Origin: CAG-238 sp963601575
GTDB taxonomy: Bacteria; Bacillota; Clostridia; Peptostreptococcales; Anaerovoracaceae
Assembly: GCA_963601575.1 (NCBI GenBank)
Contig: CAVCFO010000002.1
Location: 1 to 64,000 of the forward strand
DNA length: 64,000 nucleotides
Direction of reading: 5' to 3'
A program made the translations under genes and the position numbers. The notes under the pieces were generated by a model, which had not been told where the DNA came from, ran no database searches, and saw nothing but the letters and a program-made list of their open reading frames with translations. The first letter of the stretch is position 1; each line of letters opens with the position of its first letter. Positions 50,195 through 59,034 of this stretch are shown here, piece after piece.

Positions 50195-51466
50195 ATGTTA
50201 ACAGCAGTAGTTGGAACAAACTGGGGAGACGAAGGTAAGGGCCGTATGGTTGACCTTCTGAGCGAAAGATATAATGTGGTAATCCGCTATCAGGGCGGAA
50301 ACAACGCCGGTCATACCGTAGTAAACGACAGGGGCAAATTCATCCTGAACCTTTTGCCGTCGGGAATCCTGCGTGACGAAACGGTAAACGTGATGGGACC
50401 TGGGATGGTTATCGATGTTGAGCATCTTTACCACGAGGTGGATTCTCTCAGCGAAAAAGGAATCGAAATCACCCCGAAACACCTTGTAATCAGCGACCGT
50501 GCGACAATTTGCATGCCGTATCACAAGATGCGCGATGTCCTCGAAGAGGAAAGGCTTGCTGACAAGAAATTCGGTTCCACGAGACGAGGAATCGCTCCTG
50601 TTTATGCCGACAAATATATGAAAAAGACCATAAGAATGGGCGACCTCAGAGACAAGGAAAGCCTCCGCGAGAGAGTCGCAGATCTTGTCGAATGGGAAAA
50701 CCTGACCGTAAACAAGGGCTACGGACACGAGCCGATTTGCGCCAGCAATATGATGAAGTGGCTGGAGAACTACGGGATGCCGTTCCTGCCATATGTCAAG
50801 GACACGACAGAATTTCTCGGCGATGCTGTAAAATCAGGCAAATCTTTGATGTTTGAGGCGCAGCTTGGAGCGCTCCGCGACATCGACTTCGGCATTTATC
50901 CCTATACGTCCTCATCTTCGACCATCGCGGCCTATGCTCCTATCGGAGCGGGGATTCCGTTCTGCAAGACGGACAAGGTTATAGGCATAATGAAGGCATA
51001 TTCAAGCTGCGTAGGGGAAGGCCCTTTCACCTGCGAAATGTTCGGAGAAGAAGCGGACGCACTTAGAGAAGCAGGAGCAGAATACGGAGCCGCAACGGGA
51101 AGACCACGCAGAGTCGGCGGATTCGACATAGTCGCTTCAAGATACGGCGCAAAGATGCAAGGAGCGACCGAGATTGCCCTTACCAAGTTAGACGTGCTTT
51201 CGTATATGGATAAGATTCCGGTTTGCACAAAATATGATGTTGATGGAACCCTCGCAGATTCGTTCCCGGCCGGAGATGCGCTTAACAAGGCAAAACCGCA
51301 TTACGAATACGTAGAAGGCTGGAACTGCGACATTTCCGCATGCAGAAGCTACGAGGAGCTTCCGAAGGCTGCAAAAGACTATATCGAGATGATCGAAAAG
51401 ACTGTGGACTGCCACATCAAATATATTTCGGTTGGCGCAGGCAGAGACGAATACATCGAAAGATAG
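50195..51466 (+). CDS. purA: adenylosuccinate synthetase
   Basis: The 423-residue GTPase-like enzyme has GTNWGDEGKGRMVDLLSERYN, GGNNAGHTV, GPGMVIDVEHL, RRGIAPVYADK, and GRPRRVGGFD. It joins IMP and aspartate with GTP to make adenylosuccinate. The start at 50195 follows AAAGGAGGCGACGAAA. Directly after purB, a logical pair in AMP synthesis. Confidence 0.97.
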   Translation: MLTAVVGTNWGDEGKGRMVDLLSERYNVVIRYQGGNNAGHTVVNDRGKFILNLLPSGILRDETVNVMGPGMVIDVEHLYHEVDSLSEKGIEITPKHLVISDRATICMPYHKMRDVLEEERLADKKFGSTRRGIAPVYADKYMKKTIRMGDLRDKESLRERVADLVEWENLTVNKGYGHEPICASNMMKWLENYGMPFLPYVKDTTEFLGDAVKSGKSLMFEAQLGALRDIDFGIYPYTSSSSTIAAYAPIGAGIPFCKTDKVIGIMKAYSSCVGEGPFTCEMFGEEADALREAGAEYGAATGRPRRVGGFDIVASRYGAKMQGATEIALTKLDVLSYMDKIPVCTKYDVDGTLADSFPAGDALNKAKPHYEYVEGWNCDISACRSYEELPKAAKDYIEMIEKTVDCHIKYISVGAGRDEYIER

Positions 51467-51484
51467 AAAATTTACGGGGGTAAA

Positions 51485-52684
51485 ATGGAAAAGGGCAATA
51501 TAGCGAAAGCAAGACTTCGGATTCTGGCGCTTGCGCTGAGCCTTGCGCTGGTATTCGCAGCTGCAGGAACGGCTTACGGTGCGGTTTCCAAAAAAACAAG
51601 TCAAGCAGTAAAGACCGAGACTTCAGAAACGACAAAGGCATCGGAAAAAACCTCAACGACCGCAAAGGATGAGGCAAACGCAAAAACAGAAACCGCCGAA
51701 AAGATCGAGCAGACAGGAGGTGGCGCCGGTAGCGGCAAGGCTGAGCCCGAACCTGAGCCGGAACCTGAGCCTGAAAAAATCGACATTTCGAATTTTACGG
51801 TAAGCCTGGAAAGCTATTTTGAAAGCGTAACCGGAAAGGAAATTATGCCGGTGATCACATCCGTCAGCGGAAGGGTAACTGTAAAACTTCCGACTGAGAC
51901 GAAAACTGACGACACCAAAACTACCACCGTAAGCAAGGATATTTCCTTTGAGCCGGAGGAATGCGAAGTAAAATACTATCGCATTCATAGCTACAGCGAG
52001 GAAAAATACGAAGAAGTCACAAAGATAACTTCAGCAGGAGATTATCGGATCGTGGTCACCCCGAAGGATACGGAGGCCTACGAGGGCGAAGCCGTTTGCC
52101 TATTTTCAGTTATGGGAAAGCCGCAAAAGCTGACCATTGCAAAGGCGAAGTACAGCCTGACTTTTGGGGATGATGCACCGCTTCTCTCGCCGAAGGCGGA
52201 CGGCGATGGAACGGGATTCACATTCTACACTTCAGATTCAAGCATTTTGAAGGTTTCTGCGGACGGACAGACAAAGATCCTGAGGCCGGGCCGCGCCATT
52301 GTGACGATTTACACTGCAGGCACAACGCTCTCCCAGCAGGCAAAGATTCAGGTTATATTTGAGATAGGGCCGCAGAAAACTCTTTGGAACACGGCAAAGA
52401 TGAAAAAGCAGGCTTCCGCCGGAAAACTGACATGGCAGAAGCAGACAGGTGTGACGAAGTACGAAATCCTGTATGGAACCAGCAAAAGCTTTGCAAAGTC
52501 AAAAACCAAAACAAAGACCGTAAAGGGTAGTCTCACGAGGGCAACCCTCAAAAACCTGAAAAAAGGCAAGACATATTATGTAAAGATCCGGGCGCTCACC
52601 GAAACCACGGATACCAGGGAATATAAAAGAACCATGACAGGAGCATGGTCTGCGGTATATAAGATTTCGGTGCCGAAAGCCTAA
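51485..52684 (+). CDS. secreted repeat protein with Glu-Pro linker and Fn3-like tail
   Basis: The 399-residue protein has a signal peptide (about 1-32, LRILALALSLALVFAAAGTAYG-AV), a low-complexity Thr/Ala/Lys/Glu segment, a Gly-rich patch, and an alternating Pro-Glu linker (AEPEPEPEPEPEK) near residues 86-98 that could span the wall. Two beta-rich domains follow, the first unrecognised, the second like bacterial Ig (SLTFGDDAPLLSPKADGDGTGFTFYTSDSS), then a fibronectin-III-like end (LTWQKQTGVTKYEILYGT). It follows purA by 18 nt but is unrelated in function. Surface function unknown. Confidence 0.7.
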   Translation: MEKGNIAKARLRILALALSLALVFAAAGTAYGAVSKKTSQAVKTETSETTKASEKTSTTAKDEANAKTETAEKIEQTGGGAGSGKAEPEPEPEPEPEKIDISNFTVSLESYFESVTGKEIMPVITSVSGRVTVKLPTETKTDDTKTTTVSKDISFEPEECEVKYYRIHSYSEEKYEEVTKITSAGDYRIVVTPKDTEAYEGEAVCLFSVMGKPQKLTIAKAKYSLTFGDDAPLLSPKADGDGTGFTFYTSDSSILKVSADGQTKILRPGRAIVTIYTAGTTLSQQAKIQVIFEIGPQKTLWNTAKMKKQASAGKLTWQKQTGVTKYEILYGTSKSFAKSKTKTKTVKGSLTRATLKNLKKGKTYYVKIRALTETTDTREYKRTMTGAWSAVYKISVPKA

Positions 52685-52739
52685 AAATCAGGTCATTCGA
52701 AAAGCCGCAAAGCCCGGAGATCCTCAAGAGCTCAAGAGA

Positions 52740-54047
52740 TTATTTGAGCTTTCCGACGATCTTGCGAATATGCTTGAAGCTTTCTTTTAGCTGACTTACA
52801 AGAGCCTTAGGCGCATCCTCATAAAGATTGCCATTGTAATCTTTGTCTTCGGGGATGAGTACGAAGGGCTCTTTTTCGTATTCGTCCAGCATATAGCAAG
52901 GATAATATTTCTGCTTCGCAAGGGTAACCTTGCCATCCTCGTCCTTTTCGAGGGTCAGAGACAAGATGAGAGTTTCCTTTGTTATCGGATCCAGCATGGC
53001 GCTGGTGAAATTGCCCATGGAATATATATATGGAGTCTGAAAATCGGTATAACGGAGGGGCTCATAGGGCTGCAAAACATGGGGATGAGAACCGATGATG
53101 TAGTCGACTCCCGCCTGAGCCAGCATCAACCCGTAGCGCTCCTGCCGCGCCGCCGGAACCTGCGAATATTCGGTTCCGCTGTGGTTGTAGGCGATTATAT
53201 ACTCGGCGCCCTCCTTGCGAAGAGCATCGACATCCGCATTCATTGCGGCCTGAAGTGGGCGGTTTAGCATATAGCTCTGCTCCTGCGATGTGAGGAATTT
53301 GTCCTTGAGGTTATAATATGCCGCATAGGAAATCACGCCGATTTTGATTCCGTTTTGCTCCATGGTGAAATAACGCTTTTCTTCTTTGCTGCGGAAGGTG
53401 CCGGTATGGGCAAAGCCGTAGCTGTCCAGAGCCTCGAGGGTTTCGATAATTCCTGTCTTTCCTCCGTCGCAGGCATGATTGTTTGCTGTGATAAACCCGT
53501 CAAAGCCGGCATCTTTCAGAGCGTCAAGCCACTCGGTCGGCGCATTCAGATATGGCTTATTTTGCACGCGGTTTATATCCTTGGAGAGGGGCAGGCTCTT
53601 GCTCACGAGAGTCTCTAGGTTGCCGATAACTATATCACTCTCATCAAAAATCTGTTTTACATATTTGAATGTAGGCGCAAAGTCAAACTTCTCACCGTCA
53701 AATGCCCTCTGCTGCTGCAGGGGCTGGCACATAAGGTCGCCGGTGAGCATAATAGTGAGCCGGGCAGGCTCGGGTTTTTCCGAGTCTTCCTTATCGTTTT
53801 CTTTCGTTTCTTTGGCAGGCTTTTCGGCATCCTCTTGAGATTTGCCTGCTGTTTCCGTCTGAGCTTCTGTTTGAGATACTACCTGCGAAGATGTATCCTG
53901 CGTCTCTTGTCTATTCGCATCCGATGCGAATGCCGCCCCCGCGGGCGCAAATGCCCCGCAGAATACCAGCAAAAATGCCAGCAAGAATGTTTTTATCCTC
54001 AAATTTCCTCGTCTATCCAATGTTATCCCCTTCTTGCTCTTTCTCAT
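52740..54047 (-). CDS. CapA-family (poly-gamma-glutamate synthesis-like) exported protein
   Basis: The 435-residue protein has an exported N-terminus (FLLAFLLVFCGAFAPAG), a Glu/Lys/Thr-rich linker, then the PGA_cap calcineurin-like fold: LTIMLTGDLMCQPLQQ, VIGNLETLVS, ANNHACDGGKTGI, YNHSGTEYS and GSHPHVLQPYE. These proteins belong to the metallophosphatase superfamily, and CapA-like proteins act in poly-gamma-glutamate export or wall-related hydrolysis. The ATG at 54047 lacks a good SD; a TTG at 54020 is preceded by AAGGGGATAACA and gives a tidy signal peptide, so it may be the true start. No capB/capC are nearby. Confidence 0.8.
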   Translation of the reverse strand: MRKSKKGITLDRRGNLRIKTFLLAFLLVFCGAFAPAGAAFASDANRQETQDTSSQVVSQTEAQTETAGKSQEDAEKPAKETKENDKEDSEKPEPARLTIMLTGDLMCQPLQQQRAFDGEKFDFAPTFKYVKQIFDESDIVIGNLETLVSKSLPLSKDINRVQNKPYLNAPTEWLDALKDAGFDGFITANNHACDGGKTGIIETLEALDSYGFAHTGTFRSKEEKRYFTMEQNGIKIGVISYAAYYNLKDKFLTSQEQSYMLNRPLQAAMNADVDALRKEGAEYIIAYNHSGTEYSQVPAARQERYGLMLAQAGVDYIIGSHPHVLQPYEPLRYTDFQTPYIYSMGNFTSAMLDPITKETLILSLTLEKDEDGKVTLAKQKYYPCYMLDEYEKEPFVLIPEDKDYNGNLYEDAPKALVSQLKESFKHIRKIVGKLK

Positions 54048-54174
54048 AAAATTCAGAATTTCGTCAAAATCTATTCTAACACAACAGAGGAAATTTGTCA
54101 CGAAATCCCGAAATTATCCGCAAAAATTTTTATAAAAATTTTATCCTCGGGCGCAAAATTTCGTCGCAAAATCC

Positions 54175-54203
54175 TTGAATAAATCGGGATTTTGGTATAC
54201 AAT
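54175..54203 (+). promoter_or_regulatory. guaB promoter
   Basis: TTGAAT at 54175-54180, 17 nt, TACAAT at 54198-54203, 75 nt before guaB. No guanine or other riboswitch is visible in the leader. Confidence 0.6.
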
Positions 54204-54278
54204 AAACAGTAATATTTTTGTTAAGAAATTTTAGATATACAAACGAAACAGAGGAAAAAAGGAGAAAGAGAGGAAAAA

Positions 54279-55787
54279 ATGGCTTTTTACTTCGAAGAAC
54301 CATCAAAAACATTTAACGAATATCTTTTGGTGCCGGGATATTCAAGCAAGGATTGCCGCGTTGAGGCGGTTTCGCTGGAAACTCCGGTAACAAAATTCAA
54401 GGCGGGCAAGCAGCCCGAAATCACGATGAACATTCCATTAGTTTCTGCTGTAATGCAAGCCGTTTCGGACGACAAAATGGCGGTCGCACTTGCAAAGGAG
54501 GGTGGAATTTCTTTTATATTCGGCTCTCAATCGATAGAAAAGCAGGCAGAAATGGTAAGACGTGTAAAGGCACACAAGGCAGGGTTTGTAACAAGCGACT
54601 CCAACCTAAGACCCGATCAGACCTTGCAGGACGTCCTTGAACTCAAGGCGCAGAAAGGTCATAGCACCATTGCAATCACCGACGATGGCACCGCAGAGGG
54701 CAAGATCCTCGGACTGGTAACCAGCAGGGACTATCGGGTTTCCAGAATGCAGCCGGACACGCCGATAAGCGAGTTTATGACGCCATTTGACAAGCTGATT
54801 TATGGCAAGGCGGGCATTTCACTCAGCGAGGCAAACGACATACTCTGGGACAATAAGCTGAACGCACTGCCGATCATAGACGAAAATCAAAGGCTCACCC
54901 ACTTCGTTTTCCGTAAGGACTACGACTCCCACAAGGACAATCCGAACGAGCTTTTGGACGAGCATAAGAGATACGTTGTAGGCGCAGGCGTAAATACCCG
55001 CGACTACGAAGAAAGAATACCGGCGCTGGTCGAAGCCGGGGTTGATGTGCTTTGTATCGACAGCTCCGAGGGGTATAGCGAATGGCAGGCGGACACCATC
55101 CATTGGGTTCGCGAAAAATACGGCGACAGCGTGAAGATCGGCGCAGGCAATGTGGTTGACGGCGAGGGCTTCCGCTATCTTGCGGAAGTGGGTGCCGACT
55201 TTGTAAAAATCGGTATCGGCGGCGGTTCCATCTGTATCACCCGTGAACAAAAGGGTATCGGACGCGGCCAGGCTACGGCGGTTATAGAAGTAGCTGCGGC
55301 TCGTGACGAATATTTCAGAGAAACGGGAATTTACGTTCCGATTTGCTCAGACGGCGGCATCGTTTATGACCACCACATGACCCTTGCACTGGCAATGGGC
55401 GCAGACTTTATCATGCTGGGAAGATACTTTGCCAGGTTCGACGAATCGCCGACCAACAAGCTTAATATAAACGGAAATTATGTAAAAGAATACTGGGGCG
55501 AGGGTTCAAACCGCGCAAGAAACTGGCAGAGATACGACCTTGGCGGCGACCCACGCATGAAATTTGAGGAAGGCGTGGACTCCTACGTTCCTTACGCAGG
55601 CTCCCTCCACGACAACGTAAACCTTTCACTTACGAAGGTAAAATCCACCATGTGCAACTGCGGCGCTCTTTCCATCAAGGAACTCCAGTCAAAGGCGAAG
55701 CTGACCTTGGTTTCGGCAACTTCCATCGTCGAAGGCGGCGCTCATGACGTAATCCTAAAAGATGCGTCGGGTAACGTGATCAAATAG
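54279..55787 (+). CDS. guaB: IMP dehydrogenase (502 aa)
   Basis: The 502-residue IMPDH has the (beta/alpha)8 barrel with two inserted CBS domains (about residues 110-235), the NAD/IMP motifs GAGVNTRDYEERI, the catalytic loop GGGSICITREQKGIGRG with Cys319, and the flap region containing the Arg-Tyr (RNWQRYDLGG). It oxidises IMP to XMP with NAD. The sequence around Cys is SICITR, while most bacterial enzymes have SICTTR. It precedes guaA by 57 nt. Confidence 0.92.
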   Translation: MAFYFEEPSKTFNEYLLVPGYSSKDCRVEAVSLETPVTKFKAGKQPEITMNIPLVSAVMQAVSDDKMAVALAKEGGISFIFGSQSIEKQAEMVRRVKAHKAGFVTSDSNLRPDQTLQDVLELKAQKGHSTIAITDDGTAEGKILGLVTSRDYRVSRMQPDTPISEFMTPFDKLIYGKAGISLSEANDILWDNKLNALPIIDENQRLTHFVFRKDYDSHKDNPNELLDEHKRYVVGAGVNTRDYEERIPALVEAGVDVLCIDSSEGYSEWQADTIHWVREKYGDSVKIGAGNVVDGEGFRYLAEVGADFVKIGIGGGSICITREQKGIGRGQATAVIEVAAARDEYFRETGIYVPICSDGGIVYDHHMTLALAMGADFIMLGRYFARFDESPTNKLNINGNYVKEYWGEGSNRARNWQRYDLGGDPRMKFEEGVDSYVPYAGSLHDNVNLSLTKVKSTMCNCGALSIKELQSKAKLTLVSATSIVEGGAHDVILKDASGNVIK

Positions 55788-55844
55788 TCTGCGGCGGCGC
55801 ATAGAAATTTGGGCATAGCAAGCAGAAACTAAGGGAGGAAAATA

Positions 55845-57446
55845 ATGAGAGAAAATATTATTGTTTTGGACTTTGGCGGGCAGTACAACCAGCTCATTGC
55901 CCGTAGGGTTCGGGAATGCAATGTGTACTGCGAGGTTCATCCCTACACGATTTCTCTGGATAAACTGAAAGAAATGGCTCCGTCGGGGATTATTCTGACC
56001 GGCGGCCCAAACAGCGTATACGGCGATGATTCTCCGCAGTGCAATCCAAAGATTTTTGAGCTTGGGATTCCGGTGCTGGGAATTTGCTACGGTGCGCAGC
56101 TTCTTGCATACCAGCTTGGAGGCAGGGTTGCCACGGCTCCTGTGAGCGAATATGGCAGAACCGAGGTTACGATAGACGACCGCAGCGGTCTCATGGAAGG
56201 ACTGGGCGAGGGAAATGCCGAGGCTACCGGCAGCCAAATTTCGGGAAATACTATCATGTGGATGAGCCACACGGACTATATAAAGGATATGCCGCGCGGT
56301 TTCAAAGTGACGGCTCATACTCCGGTTTGTCCGGTTGCGGCCATGGAAAATCCTGAAGCGGGATTTTATGCGACACAGTTTCATCCGGAGGTTATGCACT
56401 CCGTCGAGGGCTTCAGACTTTTGCAGAATTTCGTACTTAAAATTTGCGGCTGCAAGGGCGACTGGAAGATGGACAGCTTCGTGGAAACAACCATTCAAGA
56501 AATCCGCGAAAAGGTCGGTGACGGCAAGGTGCTTTGCGCTCTTTCCGGCGGTGTCGATTCGTCGGTGGCGGCGGTGCTGCTCTCGAAGGCTGTAGGCAAG
56601 CAGCTTACCTGCGTTTTCGTTGACCACGGCCTTCTTCGCAAGAATGAGGGCGACGAGGTCGAAGCTGTTTTCGGACCGGATGGACCGTATGACCTTAACT
56701 TTATTCGGGTAAATGCCCAGGAAAGATTCTATTCAAAGCTTGCCGGGGTAACGGAGCCTGAGCGGAAGAGAAAGATTATCGGCGAAGAATTTATTCGCGT
56801 TTTTGAAGAGGAAGCAAAGAAAATCGGCGCCGTGGACTTTTTGGTTCAGGGGACGATATATCCGGATGTGATTGAGTCGGGCCTCGGAAAATCCGCGGTT
56901 ATCAAGTCCCACCACAACGTGGGCGGGCTTCCGGACTATGTAGATTTTAAGGAAATTATAGAACCGCTGCGTATGCTGTTCAAGGACGAGGTGCGCAGAG
57001 CGGGACTTAAGCTTGGGATTCCGGACTATCTGGTATTCCGCCAGCCGTTCCCGGGACCGGGACTTGGCATCCGTATCATCGGCGAGGTTACGGCAGAGAA
57101 GGTAAAGATCGTGCAGGATGCGGACTTTATCTACCGGGAGGAAATCGCCCGCGCCATGGAAAATGGTCAGATTCCGCCTTACGGAAAACCGGACACACTC
57201 GGGCAGTACTTCGCGGCGCTTACAAATATGCGCTCCGTAGGCGTAATGGGAGATTTCAGAACCTACGACTACGCGATCGCCCTCAGGGCCGTAAAGACCA
57301 GCGACTTCATGACCGCCGAGGCAGCCCACCTGCCATGGGAGCTTCTGGACAAGGTCACGACCCGCATCGTAAACGAGGTAGACCACGTAAACCGCGTAGT
57401 GTACGACTGCACGGGAAAGCCGCCCGGGACGATAGAGTTTGAATAA
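55845..57446 (+). CDS. guaA: GMP synthase (glutamine-hydrolysing)
   Basis: The 533-residue protein has the class I glutaminase domain (DFGGQYNQLIARRVRE, nucleophile GICYGAQ, HPE), then the ATP-pyrophosphatase loop SGGVDSSVAA, and the C-terminal dimer/XMP site (TRIVNEVDHVNRVVYDCTGKPPGTIEFE). It makes GMP from XMP, ATP and Gln. RBS GGGAGGAAAATA. It closes the guaBA pair; a terminator follows and is the left edge of a repeat-flanked cassette. Confidence 0.97.
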   Translation: MRENIIVLDFGGQYNQLIARRVRECNVYCEVHPYTISLDKLKEMAPSGIILTGGPNSVYGDDSPQCNPKIFELGIPVLGICYGAQLLAYQLGGRVATAPVSEYGRTEVTIDDRSGLMEGLGEGNAEATGSQISGNTIMWMSHTDYIKDMPRGFKVTAHTPVCPVAAMENPEAGFYATQFHPEVMHSVEGFRLLQNFVLKICGCKGDWKMDSFVETTIQEIREKVGDGKVLCALSGGVDSSVAAVLLSKAVGKQLTCVFVDHGLLRKNEGDEVEAVFGPDGPYDLNFIRVNAQERFYSKLAGVTEPERKRKIIGEEFIRVFEEEAKKIGAVDFLVQGTIYPDVIESGLGKSAVIKSHHNVGGLPDYVDFKEIIEPLRMLFKDEVRRAGLKLGIPDYLVFRQPFPGPGLGIRIIGEVTAEKVKIVQDADFIYREEIARAMENGQIPPYGKPDTLGQYFAALTNMRSVGVMGDFRTYDYAIALRAVKTSDFMTAEAAHLPWELLDKVTTRIVNEVDHVNRVVYDCTGKPPGTIEFE

Positions 57447-57454
57447 ATTTATAT

Positions 57455-57590
57455 ACAAAGCTCGAAGCAAAACGCTCCGGGCTTTTTTCTTAAAATTTCC
57501 TATCCGTATCTGATAAAAATTCGTTTTCGCGTCGTTCGAAATAATTGCTTATTAAACGCGAAGATTCATCGGGAAACCGGTGGGTTTTTG
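57455..57590. repeat. left copy of about 136-bp direct repeat flanking the DUF3990 cassette
   Basis: From ACAAAGCTCGAAGC to TGGGTTTTTG. It is roughly 90 percent identical, judged by eye, to 58790-58926. Each copy holds two terminator-like hairpins (AAGCTCGAAGC/GCTCCGGGCTT, and AAACC-GGT-GGGTTTT). The left copy contains the guaA terminator. Confidence 0.85.
57457..57489 (+). terminator. guaA terminator
   Basis: An imperfect stem AAGCTCGAAGC / GCTCCGGGCTT followed by TTTTTT, 10 nt after the stop; it is inside the left flanking repeat. Confidence 0.75.
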
Positions 57591-57610
57591 TGTAAAGAGA
57601 GGAAGCTTAC

Positions 57611-57639
57611 TTGATAATACAGATTTTATCTGCTATACT
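57611..57639 (+). promoter_or_regulatory. promoter with internal operator-like dyad for the DUF3990 cassette
   Basis: TTGATA at 57611-57616, 17 nt, TATACT at 57634-57639. The spacer holds the dyad CAGAT-TTT-ATCTG (57620-57632) between -35 and -10, the usual place for an autorepressor. Confidence 0.6.
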
Positions 57640-57693
57640 TAAATCAAAGAACGAGACTCTTAGTACAGTACTAATTTCAATGGAGGAGTATAC

Positions 57694-58197
57694 ATGATTA
57701 TTTATCATGGAAGCACAGTGCCGGTAGCAAAACCGGAGATTCGCACGGGAGAAACATTCTTGGACTTTGGTAGAGGATTTTATACGACTACATCTGAATA
57801 TCAAGCAGAGCGTTGGGCAAGAATCAAAATGAGAAGAGAGGGCAAAGATATAGGATATGTTTCTGTGTACGAGTTTGAATATGATGCGGCACAGAAAGAA
57901 TCTGCAATCTATAGGTTTTCTCAAGCAGATATGGAATGGCTTCAGTTTGTTGTCGGAAATCGCCGTGGCATAATGGACGAACAGTGCCTTAATGAATATG
58001 ATATGCATATTGGACCTGTGGCAGATGACAATGTGTACCGAACTATTAGACTTTTCGAAACCGGTGTTTTGGAGGCTGAGGAGACATTGAAAAGATTAAA
58101 GACGGAAGTGCTGCAAGATCAATGGACTTTCCACACAGAGAGGGCGCTTTCTTTCATCAAATTCATTGAATCAAAGAAAATTACAGCGGAGGTGTAG
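57694..58197 (+). CDS. DUF3990 family protein, predicted ADP-ribosyltransferase-like toxin
   Basis: The 167-residue protein starts MIIYHGSTVPVAKPEIR and has DFGRGFYTTTSEYQAERWA, the two segments (H in YHG; Y in FYTT) that place DUF3990 near ADP-ribosyltransferase-fold proteins. DUF3990 genes usually sit with small DUF3791 genes, as here, and are regarded as toxin-antitoxin-like, but I know of no settled target. RBS TGGAGGAGTATAC. It is the first gene of a three-gene cassette, separated from the next by 3 nt. Confidence 0.75.
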   Translation: MIIYHGSTVPVAKPEIRTGETFLDFGRGFYTTTSEYQAERWARIKMRREGKDIGYVSVYEFEYDAAQKESAIYRFSQADMEWLQFVVGNRRGIMDEQCLNEYDMHIGPVADDNVYRTIRLFETGVLEAEETLKRLKTEVLQDQWTFHTERALSFIKFIESKKITAEV

Positions 58198-58200
58198 CGC

Positions 58201-58437
58201 ATGGGACAGGAACAATTTCTTGCGATTATACCTTTTATCAGTGCTGACCTTGTTGAGAAGATTGCTCAGAAAGAAGGAATTTCTGAGGATAAGGCACTAT
58301 CAAAGCTTTATAAATCTAAACTGTATTCTATTTTGGAAAGGGAAGAAACGAAGCTGTGGCAATATAGCACGGAAATGCTGTATTCGCTTTTTATGCAGGA
58401 AGAAAGAACGGGAAATATTGAATTTCCGGATGTGTAG
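58201..58437 (+). CDS. small companion protein of the DUF3990 cassette (78 aa)
   Basis: The 78-residue protein starts MGQEQFLAIIPFISADLVEK and ends TGNIEFPDV. It is helical and mildly acidic. I do not recall a name for the family with certainty, but similar short proteins commonly sit between DUF3990 and DUF3791 genes, so an antitoxin or accessory role is likely. AGCGGAGGTGTAGCGC precedes the start, and its 3-nt distance from the upstream stop indicates coupling. Confidence 0.65.
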   Translation: MGQEQFLAIIPFISADLVEKIAQKEGISEDKALSKLYKSKLYSILEREETKLWQYSTEMLYSLFMQEERTGNIEFPDV

Positions 58438-58470
58438 AATTGCACAAGAGCATATATGGAGGCGAGACTT

Positions 58471-58686
58471 ATGAGTAAAAAAACTGAGTTTACGGTTTTT
58501 TGCCTTGAAAATTACAAGGTATATAAATCATTGACAGGCAAACAGACCGCAGAACTATTCGAACGCTATGGGGTATTCGATTATCTAAATGAGTTCTACG
58601 ACGTTCTTCATACAACAGGCTACCAGCATATCAATCGGGATATCGACAAATATTTAAGCATGAGAAACCCTGCATATATTGCATGA
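58471..58686 (+). CDS. DUF3791 family protein, predicted antitoxin component
   Basis: The 71-residue protein reads TEFTVFCLENYKVYKSLTGK then TAELFERYGVFDYLNEFYDVLHTTG, a clear DUF3791 pattern. RBS ATGGAGGCGAGACTT. It may bind the toxin and the dyad in the cassette promoter (inference). It follows the previous gene by 33 nt. Confidence 0.75.
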   Translation: MSKKTEFTVFCLENYKVYKSLTGKQTAELFERYGVFDYLNEFYDVLHTTGYQHINRDIDKYLSMRNPAYIA

Positions 58687-58789
58687 TATAGCTTGCGGAA
58701 GCAAAAAGCTGAAAGCCCTGTTACTGACGACGAATTGACGACAACGCTCATAGTTCGGATAATTGACAGTTCAATAAAATGACGAACAG

Positions 58790-58926
58790 ACAAAGCTCGA
58801 AGCAAAACGCTCTGGGCTTTTTTCTTAAAATTTCCTATCTCTATCTGATAAAAATTCGTTTTCGCGTCGTTTGAAATAATTGCTTGTAAAACGCGAGAAC
58901 TCATCGGGAAAACCGGTGGGTTTTCG
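58790..58926. repeat. right copy of about 136-bp direct repeat flanking the DUF3990 cassette
   Basis: From ACAAAGCTCGAAGC to GGGTTTTCG, with scattered substitutions relative to 57455-57590. It also contains two hairpins that can end the cassette transcript. Confidence 0.85.
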
Positions 58927-58949
58927 CATATCTATGAGGCATTTGGCTC

Positions 58950-58978
58950 TTGACAGCGAAAACTTATAAGTGTATCAT
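58950..58978 (+). promoter_or_regulatory. pyrR promoter
   Basis: Perfect TTGACA at 58950-58955, 17 nt, TATCAT at 58973-58978, 56 nt before pyrR. No anti-antiterminator loop of the PyrR type is visible in so short a leader. Confidence 0.65.
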
Positions 58979-59034
58979 TTTCTCATATGTACGCTGGAGC
59001 TAACTTTTTTAAAAATATTGAGGGGAGAAAAGGT

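Noticed and set aside
57455..58926. Insertion sequence or transposon with inverted termini
   Set aside because: The flanking repeats are direct, the cassette has no transposase or recombinase, and no short target duplication is evident.
58950..59034. PyrR-dependent attenuator before pyrR
   Set aside because: The leader is only about 50 nt, too short for the usual anti-antiterminator and terminator pair, and no conserved PyrR-binding loop is visible.
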